Positions 8,489-16,919 of a stretch of DNA of 64,000 nucleotides are shown piece after piece. The notes beneath the pieces are model-generated. The model did no database searches. It was not told where the DNA came from and saw only the letters and a list, made by a program, of their open reading frames with translations. This stretch comes from Citrobacter telavivensis (GTDB taxonomy: Bacteria > Pseudomonadota > Gammaproteobacteria > Enterobacterales > Enterobacteriaceae). Both the position numbers and the translations under genes were made by a program. Every line of letters starts with the position of its first letter. The first letter of the stretch is position 1. The stretch covers positions 248,001 through 312,000 of the forward strand of contig CP045205.1 of assembly GCA_009363175.1 (NCBI GenBank). The letters are read 5' to 3'.

Positions 8489-10781
8489 GCGCGAGCGAGG
8501 GTCCGCTGTATTTCTCCATCCACGCCAGCGCGGTATTGCCTGCACAGCCGTTCCCCAGACGCGAACTGGGCAGGTCTTTGGTCAGCACATTCACCGCGCC
8601 ATTTTTACAGATGCCCCCGGCCGCAGGGTCGAGATCCGGCCATGCCCCTTCATGAATGCAGATCACGCCGGGTTTGATACCGTCGGTGACCACTGCACCC
8701 GCAAGGATCTGACCACGGTGATTCCAGATACGCACCGTATCGCCCTCGCGAATGCCGCGCGCCTGCGCATCCTGCGGGTGAATCGTCACTGGCTCGCGGT
8801 TCGCGACGGCGTACCGTTCGCGCAGGTGACTGTAGTTAAGCTGGCTGTGCAGCCGATGCGCCGGGTGCGCCGACACGATCTGTAACTGCTCAGGTTCGGC
8901 ATTGCCGTGCCACTCATCCGGCTCCAGCCACATCGGATGTCCGGGACAGTCCGCATAGCCATAACCGGCAATCCGCTGCGAGTATATCTCGATCTTACCG
9001 CTGTCAGTTTTCAGCGGATGCGTGTCCGGGTCACGACGAAAATCGGCAAAACGGATGAACTTCGCGTTGGCCGGATTATCCGGCATTTCAATCAGTTGGT
9101 TAGCGGCCCAGAATTCGGCAAACGGCGGCAGCGTCACCTGCTGGCTGGCACCACGCTGTCCGGCAATGGTGTAGAACGTTTCCAGCCATTCCAGCTCGCT
9201 CTTCCCCTCGGTAAAGCGTTGATAACCGCCCGCTTCCCAGCGCTCGCTCAGTTCGGCAAAGACGTCAAAATCATTACGCGCTTCTCCCTGCGCCGGTACA
9301 ACCTGCTTCATCGGCACCAGATGCTGGTTGCTGTAATCCCCGGTCATGGTGAGATCGTTGCGTTCAAAGGAGGTCGTCGCCGGCAGCACGATATCGGCAT
9401 GCTTTGCGGCTGCGGTCCAGAAGCATTCCGAGATGACCACCAACTCCGGTTTTTGCCAGGCGCGGATCAGTCGGTTCGTGTCCTGATGATGGGTAAAATT
9501 CGCCCCGCCCGCCCACCAGATGAAGCGGATATCCGGGAAGTGACGGTTCATACCGTTGTGCTGATACGGCGCACCGGGGTTTTCCAACGCTTCAACAATG
9601 CGCGCCACCGGGATTTTCTCCACCGCGTCGGTACCCCCTTGCAGACTGCCCTGCATTGACGCCAGCACAGCAGAACGGCGAGTCGGGTTACCGCCGTTGG
9701 CAAAGTGATAAGAAAAGCCAAAACCGCCGCCGGGCGTACCTATATGTCCCAGCATGGCGGCCAGGGTGACAATCATCCAGTGCTTTTGTTCGCCAAACTG
9801 CTGACGCTGCATGCCCCAACCGGCCATCAGCATAGTGGTATTTTTATGGAACAATTCCGCCAGTTCACGGATTTTGGCTGCCGGAACGCCGCAAATCGCG
9901 GCCGCCCACTCGGCCGTTTTAACGATCCCGTCGCTTATACCCAGCAGATAGTCTGAGAAGACCGTATAACCCGTGGTACAGCGGGCAAGAAACGCCTCGT
10001 CATGCCAGCCATTTTCCACCAGCGTATGCGCGATGCCGAGCATCAGCGCCACGTCGGTACCCATATGCGGCGCAATCCATTCCATCTTGTCGCCGAAGAA
10101 ATCGACACTTTCCGATCGCATGGGATCAATACAGATCAGTCGTTTTCCGCTGTTACGCAGCGCGTCAAAGTAAGGTATCCCCTGTTCATCCGACGCGTTC
10201 CAGGCAATCTTAAGTGTATTCAGTGGGTTGGCACTCCACAATACCACCACATCGCTGTGTTCCAGAATCACCGGCCAGCTGGTCTGCTGCTGGTACACCT
10301 CGCTGCCGCCCACCACGTACGGCATGATGGCCTGCGCTGCGCCGGTGGAGTAATCGCCCAGATGCCCGGTGTAGCCGCCCGCCAGCGCCATATAGCGTTG
10401 TAACAGCGTCGCCGATTTGTGCAGGACGCCGTTGGAACGCCAGCCGTAAGAACCGGCAAAAATAGACGAGGGGCCCCAGGTGTCGCGGATCCGCGTATGC
10501 TGCGCATGAATCAGCGCCAGCGCATCGTCCCAACTCACGCGCACAAACTCATCCTGTCCGCGCACGCCCTGCGGCTGTGCAGGCGATGCAAGAAACCCTT
10601 TACGCACCATCGGATAACACACCCGGGTTTTACTGTGCACCTGATCGCGGACCGCGCTTTGCAGTGAATTCGGATGCGAGGTGGACAGCGCGCCCCGGGA
10701 GGAGAGCACCCTTTCTCCGTCCGTTTCGACAAGAATGGGTCCCCAGTGGGCGGCGGTTAACACCGGATTGTGCGTCGTCAA
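8457..10781 (-). CDS. bisC: Biotin sulfoxide reductase BisC
   Basis: Molybdopterin (bis-MGD) oxidoreductase of the DMSO reductase family that reduces d-biotin d-sulfoxide and methionine sulfoxide in the cytoplasm. There is no Tat leader, as expected for BisC in contrast to TorA/TorZ. Recognisable blocks are IFAGSYGWRSNGVLHK, TGHLGDYSTGAAQ, VLWSANPLNTLKI, AGWGMQRQQFGEQKHW and the C-terminal PSSRLGNGCAGNTALAW. The open frame extends to a GTG at 10790, but AGGA would abut that codon. The TTG at 10779-10781 has AGGAG eight bases upstream and is chosen, giving 774 residues against 777 in E. coli. The 3' end overlaps yiaC by 32 bp tail to tail. Confidence 0.95.
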   Translation of the reverse strand: MTTHNPVLTAAHWGPILVETDGERVLSSRGALSTSHPNSLQSAVRDQVHSKTRVCYPMVRKGFLASPAQPQGVRGQDEFVRVSWDDALALIHAQHTRIRDTWGPSSIFAGSYGWRSNGVLHKSATLLQRYMALAGGYTGHLGDYSTGAAQAIMPYVVGGSEVYQQQTSWPVILEHSDVVVLWSANPLNTLKIAWNASDEQGIPYFDALRNSGKRLICIDPMRSESVDFFGDKMEWIAPHMGTDVALMLGIAHTLVENGWHDEAFLARCTTGYTVFSDYLLGISDGIVKTAEWAAAICGVPAAKIRELAELFHKNTTMLMAGWGMQRQQFGEQKHWMIVTLAAMLGHIGTPGGGFGFSYHFANGGNPTRRSAVLASMQGSLQGGTDAVEKIPVARIVEALENPGAPYQHNGMNRHFPDIRFIWWAGGANFTHHQDTNRLIRAWQKPELVVISECFWTAAAKHADIVLPATTSFERNDLTMTGDYSNQHLVPMKQVVPAQGEARNDFDVFAELSERWEAGGYQRFTEGKSELEWLETFYTIAGQRGASQQVTLPPFAEFWAANQLIEMPDNPANAKFIRFADFRRDPDTHPLKTDSGKIEIYSQRIAGYGYADCPGHPMWLEPDEWHGNAEPEQLQIVSAHPAHRLHSQLNYSHLRERYAVANREPVTIHPQDAQARGIREGDTVRIWNHRGQILAGAVVTDGIKPGVICIHEGAWPDLDPAAGGICKNGAVNVLTKDLPSSRLGNGCAGNTALAWMEKYSGPSLALTAFDPPASP

Positions 10782-10935
10782 GTCAGGCACTCCTGCAGAT
10801 GGGCTGATGTATTACGGCGTTCAATGTTACTTACAAATTTCAGAGAGTTCCCTGGAATTTTCTTCATCTTCACACGTCATAATCAACCGCCACGGTTGCT
10901 GTGGCAAAAAATAAGAATGTCATTAAGGAATTAAG

Positions 10936-11598
10936 ATGAAGAAACGTGTTTTAGTCATTGCCGCTATTGTGAGTGGCGCCCTGGCGGTTTCTGGCTGCAC
11001 AACCAACCCTTACACCGGTGAACGCGAAGCGGGTAAATCCGGTATTGGCGCGGGCATTGGTTCGTTGGTCGGCGCGGGTATCGGCGCCCTCTCCTCCTCG
11101 AAGAAAGATCGCGGTAAAGGCGCACTGATTGGCGCAGCGGCGGGTGCGGCGCTCGGTGGCGGCGTCGGTTATTACATGGACGTGCAGGAAGCAAAACTGC
11201 GCGACAAAATGCAGGGAACCGGCGTGAGCGTGACGCGAAGCGGCGATAACATCATTCTGAACATGCCGAATAACGTCACCTTCGACAGCAGCAGCGCGAC
11301 CCTGAAACCGGCGGGCGCGAACACGCTGACCGGCGTGGCGATGGTGCTGAAGGAGTACGATAAAACGGCCGTCAATGTGATCGGCTATACCGATAGCACC
11401 GGCGGCCAGGACCTGAATATGCGTCTGTCGCAACAGCGTGCGGACAGCGTGGCCAGCTCGCTCATCGCTCAGGGTGTTGCCGCCAACCGCATCCGCACCC
11501 GCGGCCTGGGCCCGGCAAATCCGATCGCCAGCAACAGCACGGCGGAAGGGAAAGCCCAGAACCGTCGTGTCGAAATTACCTTAAGTCCTGTGCAATAA
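10936..11598 (+). CDS. yiaD: OmpA-domain outer-membrane lipoprotein YiaD
   Basis: 220 residues. The lipobox ALAVSGC places the lipidated Cys near residue 21. A glycine-rich segment follows (repeated GAGIG and GAAAG blocks, the glycine-zipper type that can span or lie on a membrane). The C-terminal OmpA-like peptidoglycan-binding domain has NVIGYTDSTGGQDLNMRLSQ and AQNRRVEITL. E. coli YiaD is a multicopy suppressor of bamB defects and is nearly identical. AAGGAATTAAG precedes the ATG. Confidence 0.96.
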   Translation: MKKRVLVIAAIVSGALAVSGCTTNPYTGEREAGKSGIGAGIGSLVGAGIGALSSSKKDRGKGALIGAAAGAALGGGVGYYMDVQEAKLRDKMQGTGVSVTRSGDNIILNMPNNVTFDSSSATLKPAGANTLTGVAMVLKEYDKTAVNVIGYTDSTGGQDLNMRLSQQRADSVASSLIAQGVAANRIRTRGLGPANPIASNSTAEGKAQNRRVEITLSPVQ

Positions 11599-11603
11599 GT
11601 TTC

Positions 11604-11678
11604 CTGCCGGGTAGCGACGTTGCCTTACCCGGCCGACAAAACCCAACAGTGTGCCCGGTAAGCGTAGCGCCACCGGGC
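11604..11678. repeat. Two REP-like palindromes
   Basis: CTGCCGGGTAGC...TTACCCGGC (11604-11632) and GCCCGGTAAGCGTAGCGCCA followed by CCGGGC (11653-11678) form two hairpins between yiaD and the LacI-type gene. They are of the REP/BIME type and probably also act as 3' boundary of yiaD transcripts. Confidence 0.7.
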
Positions 11679-11722
11679 ATTTTCGCGCTAAGGTATGCTC
11701 ACCCAAGGCAAGGAAATCAGCG

Positions 11723-12739
11723 ATGAGCAAATCAACACGCCCTACCATCAGCGATGTCGCGAAAGCGGCAAAAACCGGTAAAACCAGTATTTCACGTTAT
11801 CTCAACGGCGAAAAACACCTGCTCTCTGATGCTCTGTTGGCGCGTATTGAAAAAGCCATTGCCGATCTCGACTATCGCCCCAGCCTGATGGCTCGCGGCC
11901 TGAAACGAGGTCGTACCCGCCTGATTGGCCTGATCATTGCCGATATCACCAACCCCTATTCCGTCCACGTCTTAAGCGGTATCGAAGCCGCCTGTCGCGA
12001 GAAAGGCTTTACGCCGCTGGTCTGTAACACCAATAACGAGGTGAACCAGGAACTGCACTATCTCGATCTGCTGCGCAGTTATCAGGTAGAAGGCATCGTG
12101 GTCAACGCCGTGGGGATGCGCGAAGAGGGGCTGAATCGCCTGCAACAGTCTGCGTTGCCGATGGTACTTATCGATCGCAAAATCCCTGACTTCGCCTGCG
12201 ACGTCGTCGGACTGGACAACACCCAGGCCGCCACCACGGCCACCGAACACCTGATTGAACAAGGCTTTGAGGCCCTGCTGTTTCTCAGTGAACCGCTGGG
12301 CATGGTCAATACCCGCCGTGAACGACTGAGTGCTTTTCGGGCAACGCTGGCGCGCTATCCGGGCGTTGTCGCCGAAAACGCCGAAGTCCCGCTCAGCGAG
12401 AATACGCAGCTCGATAACACTTTACGTCAGTTCCACCAGCAGCATCGCGGGATGCGTAAGGCGGTGATCTCCGCTAACGGCGCGCTCACCCTTCAGGTCG
12501 CCCGCTCGCTGAAACGCATTGGCCTCAACTGGGGCAGCGATATCGGCCTGCTGGGGTTTGATGAGCTGGAATGGGCCGAACTGGCAGGCGTCGGGATTAC
12601 GACCATGAAACAGCCCACATGGCAGATTGGTTATGCCGCCGTCGAACAGGTGGTACGCCGGATCGAAGGCGGTAGCGATGCCATCCATGAACAGGTTTTT
12701 TCCGGCGAACTGATCGTTCGCGGTTCCACCGCCCGCTAA
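11723..12739 (+). CDS. ptxS: LacI/GalR-family repressor, PtxS-type, of the 2-ketogluconate operon
   Basis: 338 residues. An N-terminal LacI helix-turn-helix reads ISDVAKAAKTGKTSISRYLN, with a hinge LMARGLKRGRTRLIGLI. The periplasmic-binding-protein-like effector domain follows (IADITNPY, LDNTQAATTATEHL, SDIGLLGFDELEW). It heads the kgu genes and a 14-bp LacI-type palindrome lies between it and kguE. In Pseudomonas, PtxS has the same place and represses kguEKTD until 2-ketogluconate binds. The ligand here is inferred from that synteny. A 24-residue N-terminal extension is open but the ATG at 11723 has AAGGA upstream and starts the family fold. K-12 has no gene here. Confidence 0.85.
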   Translation: MSKSTRPTISDVAKAAKTGKTSISRYLNGEKHLLSDALLARIEKAIADLDYRPSLMARGLKRGRTRLIGLIIADITNPYSVHVLSGIEAACREKGFTPLVCNTNNEVNQELHYLDLLRSYQVEGIVVNAVGMREEGLNRLQQSALPMVLIDRKIPDFACDVVGLDNTQAATTATEHLIEQGFEALLFLSEPLGMVNTRRERLSAFRATLARYPGVVAENAEVPLSENTQLDNTLRQFHQQHRGMRKAVISANGALTLQVARSLKRIGLNWGSDIGLLGFDELEWAELAGVGITTMKQPTWQIGYAAVEQVVRRIEGGSDAIHEQVFSGELIVRGSTAR

Positions 12740-12787
12740 TTTTCCTTCGTGATGGTGATCATAATTTCGACACATGATGCTTTTCTT

Positions 12788-12801
12788 TGGAACCGGTTCC
12801 A
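12788..12801. promoter_or_regulatory. PtxS-type operator palindrome upstream of kguE
   Basis: TGGAACCGGTTCCA is a perfect 14-bp palindrome with the central CG-GG core expected of LacI-family operators. The published Pseudomonas PtxS site is TGAAACCGGTTTCA, two symmetric changes away. It lies about 39 bp before the kguE ATG, placed to block the kgu promoter. I saw no second copy upstream of the regulator. Confidence 0.85.
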
Positions 12802-12839
12802 TCTAGCGTAATCACAATAGCGTTAGTTCTGGAGTTCCC

Positions 12840-13589
12840 ATGCAGAGAAAAATTATGGTGGTCACCGCCGCCTATGGCTACGACACCGTCCGCGCTGCCG
12901 GCGGACAAACCGCGATGCTGCCGGTCATTGCCGGTGCAGGCGCAGACGGCGTCGAGATTCGCCGTGAACTGTTTACTGACGCTGAACTCAGCGCCCTGAC
13001 CACACTGGCTGCAGCCATCGAACGCGTCGATCTGCTGGCCTGCTATTCCGCGCCACAACCGCTGTTCATGGAAGATGGCCGCCTTAATCCGCAACTGCCG
13101 TCTCTGCTTCAGGAAGCGCAAACGCTGCGCGCGCTGTGGCTGAAGGTTTCTCTGGGCCATTTCGTCCACGCAGATCAGTTTGACACCCTGCGCGACTGGC
13201 TGGAAAGCAGCGGTATGGCTCTGGTGGTCGAAAATGACCAGACCGCCTGCGGACGACTGGCTCCGATGCAACGTTTTAACGCCGCCAGTCAGCAACATGC
13301 GCTGCCGGTACAACTGACGTTTGATATGGGCAACTGGCTGTGGGTGGGCGATTCGCCGGAAGAGGCCGCTCGTCAACTGGCCGCATCAGTCGGTTATGTT
13401 CACGTCAAAGCCGCCACCGCGCACCATGACAGCTATCGCGCGATTCCCCCGGACGACGCCGAGCCTCGCTGGCTCGGGCTGCTCAACCAATTGCCCACCG
13501 ACGTTCCACGCGGCATTGAATTTCCACTGGAAGGGGCCGACCTGACTGCGGTCACTCGCCGCTACGTCGATTTGTTACGTAAGGAGTAA
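12840..13589 (+). CDS. kguE: KguE-type TIM-barrel epimerase/isomerase
   Basis: 249 residues with the pattern of a xylose-isomerase-like (AP endonuclease 2) TIM barrel: GADGVEIRRELF near residue 36, LALVVENDQT-like strand (MALVVENDQT), FDMGNWLWVGDSPEEAARQL and YVHVKAATAHHDSY. These strands normally carry the metal-binding Glu, Asp and His residues of the fold. In Pseudomonas the kguE gene sits first in the 2-ketogluconate operon, and its exact reaction is not firmly established. CTGGAG precedes the ATG. It ends three bases before the next gene, so translation is likely coupled. Confidence 0.8.
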   Translation: MQRKIMVVTAAYGYDTVRAAGGQTAMLPVIAGAGADGVEIRRELFTDAELSALTTLAAAIERVDLLACYSAPQPLFMEDGRLNPQLPSLLQEAQTLRALWLKVSLGHFVHADQFDTLRDWLESSGMALVVENDQTACGRLAPMQRFNAASQQHALPVQLTFDMGNWLWVGDSPEEAARQLAASVGYVHVKAATAHHDSYRAIPPDDAEPRWLGLLNQLPTDVPRGIEFPLEGADLTAVTRRYVDLLRKE

Positions 13590-13592
13590 GGC

Positions 13593-14531
13593 ATGAAGCA
13601 TTCACTGGATGTCATCACCATCGGCGAAGCGATGGCGATGTTTGTTGCGACACAGACCGGCGATCTGGCCGAGGTCGAGCCGTTTATCAAGCGCGTCGCC
13701 GGTGCCGAACTGAACGTTGCCACAGGCCTGGCGCGACTGGGTATGAAGGTGGGCTGGGTGAGCCGCGTAGGTAATGACAGCTTTGGTCGTTTTGTTCTCA
13801 ACTCGCTGAAAAAAGAGGGTATTGATGCGCAAGGCGTGACGCTGGATGAGCGCTACGCTACAGGCTTTCAGTTGAAATCTAAAGTTGAAAATGGAACCGA
13901 TCCCATTGTGGAATACTTCCGCAAAGGCTCCGCAGCCAGCCACCTTTCCGTGGCGGATTACAACGAAGCGTACTTCTCCGCGGCCCGCCATCTGCATCTT
14001 AGCGGTGTCGCAGCAGCACTTTCCGCCAGCGCTTATGAACTGCTGGCACACACGGCGCGCACCATGAAAGCGCAGGGTAAAACGCTCTCTTTTGACCCCA
14101 ACCTGCGTCCGGTGCTGTGGAAAAGTGAAGCGGAGATGATTGAGAAACTGAACCGTCTCGCGTTCCAGGCCGACTGGGTGTTACCCGGTCTTAAAGAAGG
14201 GATGATTTTAACCGGACAACAGACGCCGGAAGGGATTGCGGATTTCTATCTCCGCCACGGCGTGAAAGCCGTGGTGCTGAAAACGGGCGCAGACGGTGCC
14301 TGGTATAAAACCGCCGACGGCGAAAAAGGCAGTGTCGCTCCGGTAAAAGTAGACAACGTGGTCGATACGGTCGGTGCCGGCGATGGCTTTGCGGTCGGCG
14401 TCATCAGCGCCCTGCTGGAAGGCCGGACGCTGCATCAGGCCGTCACACGCGGCAACAAAATTGGCGCGCTGGCCATTCAGGTACAGGGCGACAGCGAAGG
14501 TTTACCCACACGTGAAACGTTAGGCGAATAA
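13593..14531 (+). CDS. kguK: 2-ketogluconate kinase KguK (PfkB family)
   Basis: 312-residue ribokinase/PfkB-family sugar kinase. N-terminal ITIGEAMAMFVATQTGDL and GLARLGMKVGWVSRVGNDSFG form the substrate-binding half. The C-terminal PfkB signature DTVGAGDGFAVGV contains the catalytic Asp. The start MFVATQTGDL... resembles Pseudomonas KguK more than E. coli KdgK as I recall them, which favours 2-ketogluconate over 2-keto-3-deoxygluconate as substrate. The product would be 2-keto-6-phosphogluconate. AAGGAG lies seven bases before the ATG. A 2-keto-3-deoxygluconate kinase role is the main alternative. Confidence 0.82.
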   Translation: MKHSLDVITIGEAMAMFVATQTGDLAEVEPFIKRVAGAELNVATGLARLGMKVGWVSRVGNDSFGRFVLNSLKKEGIDAQGVTLDERYATGFQLKSKVENGTDPIVEYFRKGSAASHLSVADYNEAYFSAARHLHLSGVAAALSASAYELLAHTARTMKAQGKTLSFDPNLRPVLWKSEAEMIEKLNRLAFQADWVLPGLKEGMILTGQQTPEGIADFYLRHGVKAVVLKTGADGAWYKTADGEKGSVAPVKVDNVVDTVGAGDGFAVGVISALLEGRTLHQAVTRGNKIGALAIQVQGDSEGLPTRETLGE

Positions 14532-14600
14532 CGCGTTACGTAATGATAACGGCCCCCTGTACCCTACAGACAGCGGCGGCAGAAACAACAGAGGTTGATT

Positions 14601-15881
14601 ATGGCAAACTCAACAAATGCAGCAAAACGCTGGTGGTACATCATGCCTATCGTGTTTATCACGTATAGCCTGGCGTATCTTGACCGTGCAAACTTCAGCT
14701 TCGCCTCCGCTGCGGGCATTAACGAAGATCTCGGCATCACCAAAGGGATCTCATCCCTGCTCGGCGCCCTGTTCTTTCTCGGCTATTTCTTCTTTCAGAT
14801 CCCCGGCGCGGTGTATGCCGAACGCCGGAGCGTGCGCAAGCTGATCTTTGTCTGCCTGATTTTATGGGGGGGTTGCGCATCGCTAACCGGGATGGTCAGC
14901 AATATCCCGGCACTCGCCGCCATTCGCTTTATTCTCGGGGTGGTAGAAGCCGCTGTTATGCCAGCGATGCTGATTTACATCAGTAACTGGTTTACAAAAT
15001 CGGAGCGTTCGCGGGCGAATACCTTCCTGATCCTCGGTAACCCGGTAACGGTCCTGTGGATGTCGGTGGTGTCCGGTTACCTGATCCAGGCGCTCGGCTG
15101 GCGTGAGATGTTCATCATCGAAGGGGTTCCCGCCATCCTGTGGGCCTTTTGCTGGTGGGTGCTGGTGAAAGATAAACCGGCGCAGGTCGGCTGGCTGACC
15201 GAGTCAGAAAAAACGGCGCTGCAAACGCAACTCGAACAAGAGCAGCAGGGCATTAAGGCGGTACGCAACTACAGCGAAGCATTCCGCTCCCGCAACGTTA
15301 TCCTGCTTTGCATGCAGTACTTCACCTGGAGTATTGGCGTCTACGGCTTCGTGCTGTGGTTGCCGTCAATCATCCGCGAAGGCGGCGCGAATCTGGGGAT
15401 GGTCGAAGTGGGCTGGCTCTCTTCCGTACCGTATCTGGCGGCCACCGTGGCGATGATTGTTGCCTCCTGGGCCTCGGATAAACTACAGAATCGTAAGCTG
15501 TTCGTCTGGCCCCTGCTGCTGATTGCTGCGTTCGCCTTTATCGGTTCCTGGGCCGTTGGCACGAATAACTTCTGGGCGTCTTATACCCTGCTTGTGATTG
15601 CCGGCGCGGCGATGTACGCCCCATATGGCCCGTTTTTCGCCATTATTCCGGAGATGTTGCCACGCAACGTTGCCGGCGGCGCGATGGCGCTGATCAACAG
15701 TATGGGCGCGCTCGGATCGTTCCTCGGCTCCTGGTTTGTCGGTTACCTCAACGGCGCGACCGGCAGTCCATCCGCCTCGTACATTTTTATGGGGGTGGCG
15801 CTTTTCGCCTCAGTATGGCTAACTTTAGTCGTCAAACCCGCGAATAATCAGCAAGTACCGGTTGGCGCACGCCACGCGTAA
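14601..15881 (+). CDS. kguT: 2-ketogluconate MFS transporter KguT
   Basis: 426-residue major facilitator of the anion:cation symporter (ACS) type, with 12 predicted helices. It opens with RWWYIMPIVFITYSLAYLDRANF, the ACS family start that contains YxDR. The loop 2-3 motif reads AVYAERRSVRKLIF. ACS transporters carry sugar acids such as glucarate, galactonate and 2-ketogluconate. The frame can be read from a TTG at 14595, but the ATG at 14601 has GAGG at good distance. It stands between kguK and ghrB in one operon, which is the basis for the substrate call. Confidence 0.85.
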   Translation: MANSTNAAKRWWYIMPIVFITYSLAYLDRANFSFASAAGINEDLGITKGISSLLGALFFLGYFFFQIPGAVYAERRSVRKLIFVCLILWGGCASLTGMVSNIPALAAIRFILGVVEAAVMPAMLIYISNWFTKSERSRANTFLILGNPVTVLWMSVVSGYLIQALGWREMFIIEGVPAILWAFCWWVLVKDKPAQVGWLTESEKTALQTQLEQEQQGIKAVRNYSEAFRSRNVILLCMQYFTWSIGVYGFVLWLPSIIREGGANLGMVEVGWLSSVPYLAATVAMIVASWASDKLQNRKLFVWPLLLIAAFAFIGSWAVGTNNFWASYTLLVIAGAAMYAPYGPFFAIIPEMLPRNVAGGAMALINSMGALGSFLGSWFVGYLNGATGSPSASYIFMGVALFASVWLTLVVKPANNQQVPVGARHA

Positions 15882-15903
15882 ACTTTACCTCATGGAGAGT
15901 CGT

Positions 15904-16878
15904 ATGAAGCCGTCCATTATTCTCTACAAAGCGTTACCCGACGATTTACTGCATCGCCTGGAAGAACATTTCACCGTCACGCAGGTGCCGAACCTGAGTC
16001 CGCAGACGGTTGAACAACACGCGCAAGCCTTTGCCAGTGCCGAAGGTCTGCTGGGCTCCAGCCAAACCGTCGATACCGCGCTGCTGGAGAAAATGCCTAA
16101 GCTCCGCGCGACCTCAACGATCTCCGTGGGGTATGACAATTTCGATGTGGATGCGCTGAACGCACGCAAGGTGCTGCTGATGCATACGCCTACCGTGCTG
16201 ACGGAGACCGTCGCCGATACAATCATGGCGCTGGTGCTGTCGACCGCTCGCCGTGTCGTGGAAGTGGCCGAGCGTGTGAAGGTCGGCGAATGGACCTCCA
16301 GCATTGGTCCCGACTGGTTTGGTATCGATGTGCACCACAAAACGCTGGGTATTGTCGGTATGGGACGCATTGGCCTTGCGCTGGCGCAGCGCGCCCACTT
16401 CGGCTTCAACATGCCGATTCTCTACAACGCCCGCCGTCACCATCAGGAAGCGGAAGAACGCTTCAACGCCCGCTACTGCGATCTCGATACGCTGCTGCAG
16501 GAATCGGACTTTGTCTGCCTGATCCTGCCGCTGACCGACGAGACCCATCATCTGTTTGGGGCAGAACAGTTCGCCAAAATGAAGTCCTCTGCCATCTTCA
16601 TCAACGCCGGGCGCGGTCCGGTCGTCGATGAAAATGCGCTGATTGCCGCGCTGCAAAAGGGCGAGATCCATGCTGCTGGACTGGATGTGTTTGAACAGGA
16701 GCCACTGCCGGTTGACTCGCCGCTGCTGTCGCTGAACAACGTCGTGGCGGTGCCGCACATTGGTTCGGCTACGCATGAAACGCGCTATAACATGGCGGCC
16801 TGCGCGGTAGATAACCTGATTGATGCACTGCAAGGGAAGGTCGAGAAGAACTGCGTGAACCCGCAGGTAGCAGGATAA
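15904..16878 (+). CDS. ghrB: Glyoxylate/hydroxypyruvate/2-ketogluconate reductase GhrB (KguD role likely)
   Basis: 324 residues, same length and almost identical to E. coli GhrB (TkrA). D-isomer 2-hydroxyacid dehydrogenase with Rossmann motif G152-M-G154-R-I-G157 and the catalytic triad Arg237 (INAGRGP), Glu266 (FEQEP) and His285 (VPHIGSAT). E. coli GhrB reduces glyoxylate, hydroxypyruvate and 2-keto-aldonates with NADPH. In Pseudomonas the last kgu gene, kguD, encodes the 2-keto-6-phosphogluconate reductase of this family. Its place as last gene of the operon, 22 bp after kguT, suggests that role here. CATGGAGAG precedes the chosen ATG. Longer in-frame starts fall inside kguT. Confidence 0.95.
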   Translation: MKPSIILYKALPDDLLHRLEEHFTVTQVPNLSPQTVEQHAQAFASAEGLLGSSQTVDTALLEKMPKLRATSTISVGYDNFDVDALNARKVLLMHTPTVLTETVADTIMALVLSTARRVVEVAERVKVGEWTSSIGPDWFGIDVHHKTLGIVGMGRIGLALAQRAHFGFNMPILYNARRHHQEAEERFNARYCDLDTLLQESDFVCLILPLTDETHHLFGAEQFAKMKSSAIFINAGRGPVVDENALIAALQKGEIHAAGLDVFEQEPLPVDSPLLSLNNVVAVPHIGSATHETRYNMAACAVDNLIDALQGKVEKNCVNPQVAG

Positions 16879-16884
16879 CAAAAC

Positions 16885-16912
16885 GGCCGGGAGGCGCTAT
16901 CGCCTGCCCGGC
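16885..16912. repeat. REP-like palindrome between ghrB and yiaF
   Basis: GCCGGGAGGCGCTATCGCCT followed by GCCCGGC forms a hairpin between the convergent ends of ghrB and yiaF. Confidence 0.65.
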
Positions 16913-16919
16913 AACTTCA

